From: JAQVIJ01 sp041287365
Lineage (GTDB): Bacteria; Desulfobacterota; Dissulfuribacteria; Dissulfuribacterales; DYLC01
DNA: 64,000 bases
Assembly (NCBI GenBank): GCA_041287365.1
Contig: JBEULL010000020.1
Span: 3,566-67,565, forward strand
Direction of reading: 5' to 3'
Part shown: positions 58,859-64,000 of the stretch, in pieces
Layout of the letters: each line of letters begins with the position of its first letter
Numbering within the stretch: position 1 is the first letter of the stretch
The notes under the pieces: generated by a model
The model's input: the letters and a program-made list of their open reading frames with translations, nothing else
Databases searched by the model: none
What the model was told of the DNA's origin: nothing
Program-made: the position numbers and the translations under genes

Positions 58859-61283
58859 ATGCCGCTGATTCCTTTTCGCTGTTTTCAAATAACGCTGTAT
58901 TATACAAAACTACTAGTAGGATTATATTTACAAGCATTTTTATTTCATCTATTGACAGACTGTCTGACAAAAGTTTCGCTCTGAGTTCATTACATAATCC
59001 TTTAATATTTCTGCGTTTTGATAGATATGCAACTGCGTGCAGTAGTCTACTGTCAAGGGCGCAGGCATTATCTTCAATCGCAGCGATATCCTCGTTTACA
59101 AATCCTAAAGCCTCATCGAGATATTGTCTTCTGAGTTCATTGCGGTAGTATCGTTCAGCAGCAAGATTGAACTCATTGGCCTCCATCCTGATAGCTTTCT
59201 TATTTGATGATGCGCCAAGGATGCCATCTAAAAGTTTGGCCTTGGCAGAGTGCAAATGCGGGGCTTCAATACGCATTTCAAGATCAGACAAGTCCTCTTC
59301 AAAGCCCCACATCTCTATCAGATCTGCTGCATCCTTTCGAAGCACCTTCAAAAGCGCCTTGTTGTACTCCTTAGCGTAAACCCTGATATAACCTGAATAA
59401 CGTCTGCTGGACCTTGTTTTTTCAGTGTATTGCAAGATGTAACGCAAAAAAGCATTTTGTGTGTCTGAACACACAAAGAAGGTAGGAAGCCCTATAGCTG
59501 ATGCAAAAAATATCTGTCTGCGCTCACTTTCCACAAAAACACTATCAGGGATCATTTCATGCTTCAATTTCTGCTCAGCTATGTACTTGAAAGCAAGACA
59601 TGAGACCAGAACTTGCATGTTGACGGCATGTGTCATGTCATGCCTGAGGCTTTTAAAAAGGCTGTAATATCTGCCTTCAAAGCCTGAAAAACCCATTTTT
59701 TCATATTCCCTGAGCCGGTAAAGCTGATAGACAGCCATCCTTTCATCAAATACGCCCATCTCAGCCAGATCACGCTTGAGCCTCTCGCTGTTTCCGACCT
59801 TGCCATCAAGAGATGGGTTTTGATCAGTGCTCAGAAGCGCGGCCATATAGTCAATCAACCTGAAATCATCTACAAAATCCCCTGAAAGCCTGAAGGTGGC
59901 GGCAATGAAATTGTCCAGCCACTTCGGGCCAAAAGGCGTAACAGGCTGCCCGAAGATATTTATATGGGCCTTTTTCTTCCACCGTCTCCATAGCATTCTG
60001 AGGTGTGTGTAATGCAGTTCATGCGGCAGAAACCCAAGGGCATTTTCAGGATGAAAGTCTGCAAATCCAAGCCGATAGGGCGCTGCGCTGTAGGTGCCCA
60101 CAAAAAGAGGCAAAAAATGTTCAATTATCTTTATGGCAAGGTCGCCAAGGTGTTTTTCATGGGCTTTTGTAACCCTGTTCTCCTGAAAGGCGTTGGATAA
60201 TATTCTGCTTCCGAGGCTGATATGTGTGCCATTATTTGCAAGACTAATGTTTGAGGTGTTTGGGAGAGAGACAAGATTGTTGTTGATGATGCCGGCTTCC
60301 TTCAACTTTGAAATGGCATTTAATCGGCTTCTACTTAAAACCTGGTGACAAAGTACCATATAATGATATTTTTCCTCACCCATTTGCCAGCCTGAAAGAC
60401 AAGGACTGATAAAAAGCTCCCTATAGAATGAATCGGAAATGATGTCGTTGAGATAGCGCTGTCTTATGGGAGGATGGGGAGAAAAATACACCACTGCCTT
60501 TTGTTTTGTATCTTCAAGTTGAAACTTTCTGTTGGCATAGCTGACCAGTAGACTTGACAACAGGAAACGGATGGATTTTTCTTTTGCGACCTGACTGCCC
60601 CCTGCCGCTTCAGGGCCAAGCCTCATCACATAAAAGGAATATGTTTCAGGAGATGTATTGTCGTTCAGATAATGCTTCAAAAGCCGTATGGCAGTTTGAC
60701 GGATGGAAATCGGAAGCTCCTTCTGCACGCCGACAATGTCAGCAAGACTCAGCTTAATCAGATAGCTGATCGGTATCCTGATCATTTCCACACCATCTAT
60801 GATCTTTATGAACCTGCTTATATCCTTTCTGTAGCCGTTAGCCTTGTTTTTTTTATTAGCAAGTAGGTCTTTGAATAAGACGCGTCGGGTAAAAGTATCA
60901 AGTAGAATTGGTGAAAATCTTACCCAGCTATTTTCCCAGACATTGTCTGAATTGTTATCAAGATATTCATCAAGATCAGACAGTTTAGCCTTACTGACCT
61001 CTCCTGTTTGCCATCGTTTAACTATGTTATTGTAATAGTTGGAGGATTTGATAGTGACAGGAAGGTCAACGTCGTCTTTGCTTCCATATACTGCAACTTG
61101 CAACTCACTTTCAGAACCTGCCGTCACATCAAAAGGAGTAAAGGGAAGTTTGCTGTAATTTAGCTTGCCATCAGGGAGAAAAAGCCCGAGGGTGCTCAAA
61201 ATCTCCAGAGTGGATACGGAATCTGCCTGAAAATCCCTTTGTTCCGAACTTATCGATGCATGCAGCTTGAGAAGCCTTGCCAT
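58827..61283 (-). CDS. Large protein of unknown family, first gene of an Lgt/PSD-like operon
   Basis: The 818-residue protein has no signal peptide and no clear membrane segment. I do not recognise the family. Visible features are LPVTIKSSNYYNNIVKRW near residue 75, YFSPHPPIRQRYLNDII (~267), LGFADFHPENALGFLPHELHYTHLRMLWRRW (~425-455), FKSLRHDMTHAVNMQVL (~560), and a helical C-terminal third rich in charged residues. ATG 61283 follows AAGGA. The end overlaps the PSD-like gene. The context suggests a role with phospholipid head groups or lipid transfer, but that is inference only. Confidence 0.7.
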   Translation of the reverse strand: MARLLKLHASISSEQRDFQADSVSTLEILSTLGLFLPDGKLNYSKLPFTPFDVTAGSESELQVAVYGSKDDVDLPVTIKSSNYYNNIVKRWQTGEVSKAKLSDLDEYLDNNSDNVWENSWVRFSPILLDTFTRRVLFKDLLANKKNKANGYRKDISRFIKIIDGVEMIRIPISYLIKLSLADIVGVQKELPISIRQTAIRLLKHYLNDNTSPETYSFYVMRLGPEAAGGSQVAKEKSIRFLLSSLLVSYANRKFQLEDTKQKAVVYFSPHPPIRQRYLNDIISDSFYRELFISPCLSGWQMGEEKYHYMVLCHQVLSRSRLNAISKLKEAGIINNNLVSLPNTSNISLANNGTHISLGSRILSNAFQENRVTKAHEKHLGDLAIKIIEHFLPLFVGTYSAAPYRLGFADFHPENALGFLPHELHYTHLRMLWRRWKKKAHINIFGQPVTPFGPKWLDNFIAATFRLSGDFVDDFRLIDYMAALLSTDQNPSLDGKVGNSERLKRDLAEMGVFDERMAVYQLYRLREYEKMGFSGFEGRYYSLFKSLRHDMTHAVNMQVLVSCLAFKYIAEQKLKHEMIPDSVFVESERRQIFFASAIGLPTFFVCSDTQNAFLRYILQYTEKTRSSRRYSGYIRVYAKEYNKALLKVLRKDAADLIEMWGFEEDLSDLEMRIEAPHLHSAKAKLLDGILGASSNKKAIRMEANEFNLAAERYYRNELRRQYLDEALGFVNEDIAAIEDNACALDSRLLHAVAYLSKRRNIKGLCNELRAKLLSDSLSIDEIKMLVNIILLVVLYNTALFENSEKESAAYASIYRAINW

Positions 61284-61796
61284 GGACAATCCTTATATTT
61301 TTTGACAATGAGGATAATCACAGGAAATGACAAAAAAGTTAAAATAGTGTTATAGTTTTAAAACATTCAAAAAAACAAACTTTAAAAGGCAGTTTCGACC
61401 GAAAAAAAAGAAGAAAGCAAAGAAGAAAGGACCAATAAGAAAGGACGGCCAATAAGAAAGGACAGGCATATCTTTTAAAATAAAATTTAATAATAAAATA
61501 CATTAATAAAGATATGCCTGTCCTTTCTTTTCTCCGCTTTCTTTTCTCCCTCCTTTCTTTTCTCCTTTTCTCCCCCTTTTTTTTCTTTTCATTGCCTTCT
61601 TTTCCATGATATCTTTCTGAGGTCTTATGTGACTGACAATCTGGTGTCGTATTTTTTAACGCCACTCGCTGGAAATCACATAAAAACACGCTGAATCAGA
61701 AGTGACGAACGGTTCAGCGTTGTTGTTTCGTTTATAGGTTTGGGTCGTAAAAAATTAAATTGGCTTGTCATTCGTTATGTTTTTTATTATATATCG
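61284..61796. other. Low-complexity intergenic region with a 76-bp palindromic element
   Basis: This 513-bp gap holds purine-rich direct repeats (AATAAGAAAGGAC-type words at ~61425-61465), the palindromic element 61454-61529, and a CT-rich run (61530-61600) built of TTTCTTTTCTCC-like units. A long frame on the minus strand here is only this low-complexity DNA and is not a gene. It should contain the promoter of the DUF364 gene. Confidence 0.6.
61454..61529 (+). repeat. REPIN-like 76-bp palindromic element, copy 1
   Basis: It has perfect 22-bp terminal arms (starting AAGAAAGGACAGGCATAT) around a 32-bp AT-rich loop. Copy 2 at 62566-62641 is the reverse complement with only two mismatches, both in the loop. 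The GGACAGGC...GCCTGTCC layout resembles REP doublets mobilised by REP-associated tyrosine transposases; no transposase is in the window. Confidence 0.85.
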
Positions 61797-62555
61797 ATGA
61801 ACGGAGATTATGAAATTCTCACTCGCGAGGCGTTTATGGATGCTTTCAGTAGAATGAAAATAAAATTCTTTGATCTGATCGAGGAAAATCAACTTGGGTC
61901 GGTTCCGGTTCGAGTAAATGTTCGCAGCCTGAAACCGGGAGAGGCCATTGGGAATCCAGAAGACCGGGATTATCCCCTGATCAAGGGCCGTGAGCGGTTA
62001 TTGGAAGCGGAAATCCTGGGCAGCCGGGGGCAGGCGTTTACGGACACCACCGGCTCCTTTTGTGGCGCATTGAAAGATGTGGCTCTCTTGCAGCTGGATG
62101 GTAATCGCTCCCGCGCGATTTTCATCGCCGCTCTGAACGCCTTGATGCGACATTTAGGCTTGATCGAAAAAACCATCCATTGCAAAGATGCGTCCCCGCC
62201 TCTTTGCGCCTCGGAACTGGTCAAGCATATTCAGGAAAATTTCGGGAATCCGCGGGTGGCCATGATCGGCTTTCAGCCTCGCATGGCGCAAGCATTGGCC
62301 AAAACTTTCGCCCTGCGGGTTACGGATCTTGACGAAGACAATATCGGACAAACGAAATTCGGTGTTCTGATTGAGGGACCGGAGCAGACCCCAAAGAACA
62401 TTGAGTGGTGCGACCTTGCATTGGTGACCGGAAGCACCATCTCCAACGGAACCATTTGTGATCTGAGCAGTAAACCCACCCTTTTCTTCGGGGTTACCAT
62501 CGCCGGGCCGGCCCTCTTGCTAGGCCTGAATAGATATTGTCCTTTCGGCTCTTGA
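61797..62555 (+). CDS. DUF364/DUF4213 family protein (putative heavy-metal chelation)
   Basis: The 252-residue protein has an enolase-N-like front part with GSVPVRVNVRSLKPGEAIGNPEDRDYPLIKGRE and TDTTGSFCGAL. A Rossmann-like DUF364 back part follows (VAMIGFQPRMAQALAKTF, VTDLDEDNIG, CDLALVTGSTISNGT, FFGVTIAGPALLLGL). Family members are thought to bind metal or a metal cofactor; the function is unproven. ATG 61797 is the likeliest start. The gene stands alone between two inverted palindromic elements. Confidence 0.82.
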   Translation: MNGDYEILTREAFMDAFSRMKIKFFDLIEENQLGSVPVRVNVRSLKPGEAIGNPEDRDYPLIKGRERLLEAEILGSRGQAFTDTTGSFCGALKDVALLQLDGNRSRAIFIAALNALMRHLGLIEKTIHCKDASPPLCASELVKHIQENFGNPRVAMIGFQPRMAQALAKTFALRVTDLDEDNIGQTKFGVLIEGPEQTPKNIEWCDLALVTGSTISNGTICDLSSKPTLFFGVTIAGPALLLGLNRYCPFGS

Positions 62556-62565
62556 AAAGCAAAGC

Positions 62566-62641
62566 AAGAAAGGACAGGCATATCTTTATTAATATATTTT
62601 GTTATTAAATTTTATTTTAAAAGATATGCCTGTCCTTTCTT
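62566..62641 (-). repeat. REPIN-like 76-bp palindromic element, copy 2
   Basis: Same 22-bp perfect arms as copy 1 (62566-62587 and 62620-62641) and an AT-rich loop that is the reverse complement of copy 1 with two differences. It begins 11 bp after the DUF364 stop codon. Confidence 0.85.
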
Positions 62642-62647
62642 TTCGTT

Positions 62648-62711
62648 CACCAAGACAGACCCGAGTGTTGTCATCATAGGCGCGGGCGTCCTTGGGGCGG
62701 CATTATTCTGA
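62648..62711 (+). pseudogene. Fragment of an FAD/NAD-dependent oxidoreductase N-terminus
   Basis: One frame reads TDPSVVIIGAGVLGAALF-stop, the dinucleotide-binding strand-turn-helix (GxGxxG) that opens DAO-type oxidoreductases. There is no start codon and no continuation in any frame. It sits directly against copy 2 of the palindromic element, so the rest was probably lost by rearrangement. The fragment is short, so chance cannot be excluded. Confidence 0.35.
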
Positions 62712-62798
62712 AGACAATGAAAAAGGCGATAAGGGATAAGACGGATGCAACCGCTCATTGCAGATTGAGCGATGCCCGCGCGCAACCGGATGCAGGCA
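62712..62798. other. Short spacer 3' of the integron-type integrase
   Basis: It contains a small hairpin (GATGCC at ~62771 with GGCATC at ~62795). I searched for attC core sites (RYYYAAC/GTTRRRY pairs) and found no convincing pair. The cassette side, if any, is expected beyond base 64000 at the integrase 5' end. Confidence 0.4.
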
Positions 62799-64000
62799 TC
62801 AGATATCCAAAGGGCTTCGCACGCCAAGAAGATTTCTTTTTGCCACATGGGTATAGATCATGGTGGTCTGAAGGTTTGTATGACCCAGCAGCTCCTGTAA
62901 CGTCCTGACATCATATCCTGCTTCAAGAAGATGGGTGGCGAAGCTGTGTCTCAGCGTGTGAACCGATGCCTGTTTTGCAATCCCTGTCTTCATAAGCGCC
63001 TGTTTGAAGGCCTTCTGAACCGTTGTCGGAAAGATATGATGCCTCCTGACCCGTTTTGTTATTGGATCAACTGACAGGCTCGCAGAGGGAAAGACCCAGA
63101 ACCACGCCCATTCCTTTCCTGCATTTGGATATTTCAGGCCCAGGGCATCGGGCAGCCAGACCCCGTCAATATTATTCTTGCGGTCCTCATCATATAACTT
63201 TCTGACTTTGTTAAGGATATGTTCCCTAACCAGTTCCCTGACAGACTCGGCCAGAAGCGTCTGGCGGTCTTTATCCCCCTTGCCGCTTCTTACTGTCAAC
63301 GCGCCCCTTTCAAAATCCACATCCTTGATGCGCAGTTTCAGACACTCTTCAAGCCTGAGACCTCCACCATAAATGAGGGTCGCCATCAGCTTTGTCGTGC
63401 CTTCCATGGCATCGAGAAGCCTCATCACCTCCTGCCTGGAAAGCACAACTGGCAGACGTTTGGGCCGGTTAGATCGCACCGCAGCATCCATATCCTTGAT
63501 TTCCTTGTCAAGCACATGACGGAAGAGGAAAAGCAAGGCATTAAATGCCTGATTTTGAGTTGCAACAGCCGCCTTGCCTTCTACTGCAAGATGACTCAGA
63601 AAGTTTTCAATATCAGATTGCTCTATTGAATTTGGCAGCTTATGTCCAAGATAGGCTGCAAAACGCCTGACCCAACCCAAGTAGGTCTGCTCTGTATGAT
63701 AGGAACGATGGCGAAGCCTCAAGGCCTTTACCATGAGATCGCCAATGTCTGCCCAGCCCTGTTGTGCTTCAACGCCGCTATTTTCAGAATCTGTTTTTTG
63801 TGCCTTTTCTGTGAAGTAGATGAAAAGCCTCACAGCCTCCTTGGCCTGCAAGACCTGCAAGTCCTCATGATCCTTGGCAAGATAGGATGCAAAAGAGGTG
63901 ACTGAATCAGATAGATGCCCAGTAAGGGCATTTTGCTGACAATATGCATGATATAGGGCAATCCACCTGAGATAGTAGGTAACCCTTTTTTTCTGGAATG
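62799..64000 (-). CDS. intI: Integron-type tyrosine recombinase (IntI-like), 5' end outside window
   Basis: The frame is open to the right edge, ~400 residues so far. Numbered from the codon at 63860, the catalytic set is R169 (GGGLRLEE), H301-R304 (HTLRHSFATH), H327 (LLGHTNL) and Y336 (IYTHV). Residues ~245-280 carry the extra patch found in integron integrases but not in other XerC/D-like recombinases (AWFWVFPSASLSVDP, RVRRHHIF). The C-terminus GVRSPLDI also fits. The reading before 63860 (VTYYLRWIALYHAYCQQNAL...) continues in frame, so the long N-terminus is real. It would move gene cassettes at attI/attC. Confidence 0.88.
   Translation of the reverse strand, partial: FQKKRVTYYLRWIALYHAYCQQNALTGHLSDSVTSFASYLAKDHEDLQVLQAKEAVRLFIYFTEKAQKTDSENSGVEAQQGWADIGDLMVKALRLRHRSYHTEQTYLGWVRRFAAYLGHKLPNSIEQSDIENFLSHLAVEGKAAVATQNQAFNALLFLFRHVLDKEIKDMDAAVRSNRPKRLPVVLSRQEVMRLLDAMEGTTKLMATLIYGGGLRLEECLKLRIKDVDFERGALTVRSGKGDKDRQTLLAESVRELVREHILNKVRKLYDEDRKNNIDGVWLPDALGLKYPNAGKEWAWFWVFPSASLSVDPITKRVRRHHIFPTTVQKAFKQALMKTGIAKQASVHTLRHSFATHLLEAGYDVRTLQELLGHTNLQTTMIYTHVAKRNLLGVRSPLDI

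Noticed and set aside
61339..61689. Long minus-strand frame rich in Lys, Arg and Glu
   Set aside because: It is only the translation of CT/GA-rich low-complexity DNA and a palindromic element, with no ribosome site or motif.
1..64000. CRISPR array
   Set aside because: No regularly spaced direct repeats of suitable size were seen anywhere in the window.

Overview
The window looks like a piece of a chromosome from an anaerobic member of the Desulfobacterota (former Deltaproteobacteria). The hints are SelA (selenocysteine use), an indolepyruvate:ferredoxin oxidoreductase, an ADP-forming acetate-CoA ligase, FeoAB with a DtxR-type regulator, several radical-SAM proteins and a DUF342/FapA protein. 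No rRNA is present, so the order or genus cannot be fixed. Most genes are near 50% GC by eye.

Layout: (1) 1-7.9 kb holds the aspS 3' end, a citramalate/isopropylmalate-synthase-like enzyme fused to a Cache domain, a radical-SAM protein, a nitrate/sulfonate-type ABC transporter, queC and a YkgJ-type protein. (2) 7.9-21.5 kb is probably the replication-origin neighbourhood: parA-parB, gyrB-dnaN read leftwards, a strand switch at about 18.6-18.9 kb, a perfect parS site at 20567-20582 and tRNA-Arg(CCG). GC content falls to about 22-25% at dnaN/5'-gyrB and recovers on both sides. dnaA and recF are not here. (3) 21.5-27.2 kb holds iorAB, a small lipoprotein, scpB, a secreted protein and a FapA-like protein. 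(4) 27.4-35.1 kb is a compact acetyl-CoA/protein-acylation locus: a Pat-like acetyltransferase fused to an inactive acyl-CoA-synthetase body, an HDAC/AcuC-type deacetylase, an AcuB-like CBS-ACT protein, an ADP-forming acetate-CoA ligase and a Pta-N/DRTGG protein. These could make acetyl-CoA, place and remove acetyl groups, and sense adenylates. (5) 35-42 kb holds carbonic anhydrase, Nudix, a beta-barrel protein, and the feo operon (DtxR-type regulator, FeoA, FeoB) with a clear operator over its promoter. Beside it is a very cysteine-rich mini-ORF followed by a strong terminator. (6) 42-51.6 kb is housekeeping: 5-FTHF cyclo-ligase, pyrF, a TPR protein, selA, rlmH, an Nfu protein, purB, a histidine kinase, and the paired putative DNA-modification proteins TIGR03915/TIGR03916.

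(7) 51.6-64 kb is accessory in character. It has a methyltransferase with an FKBP-like front half, a radical-SAM/B12 pseudogene with several lesions, an EAL-CBS-GGDEF protein bracketed by 30-bp inverted repeats, and a three-gene unit (818-residue protein of unknown family, phosphatidylserine-decarboxylase-like protein, Lgt-like membrane protein). It continues with a DUF364 gene bracketed by two 76-bp near-identical palindromic elements in opposite orientation, an oxidoreductase remnant, and an integron-type integrase that runs off the right edge. The Lgt/PSD/unknown trio and the repeat-bracketed cassettes are the best candidates for undescribed biology. All functional statements rest on reading the sequence and on remembered family features; no database search was run.
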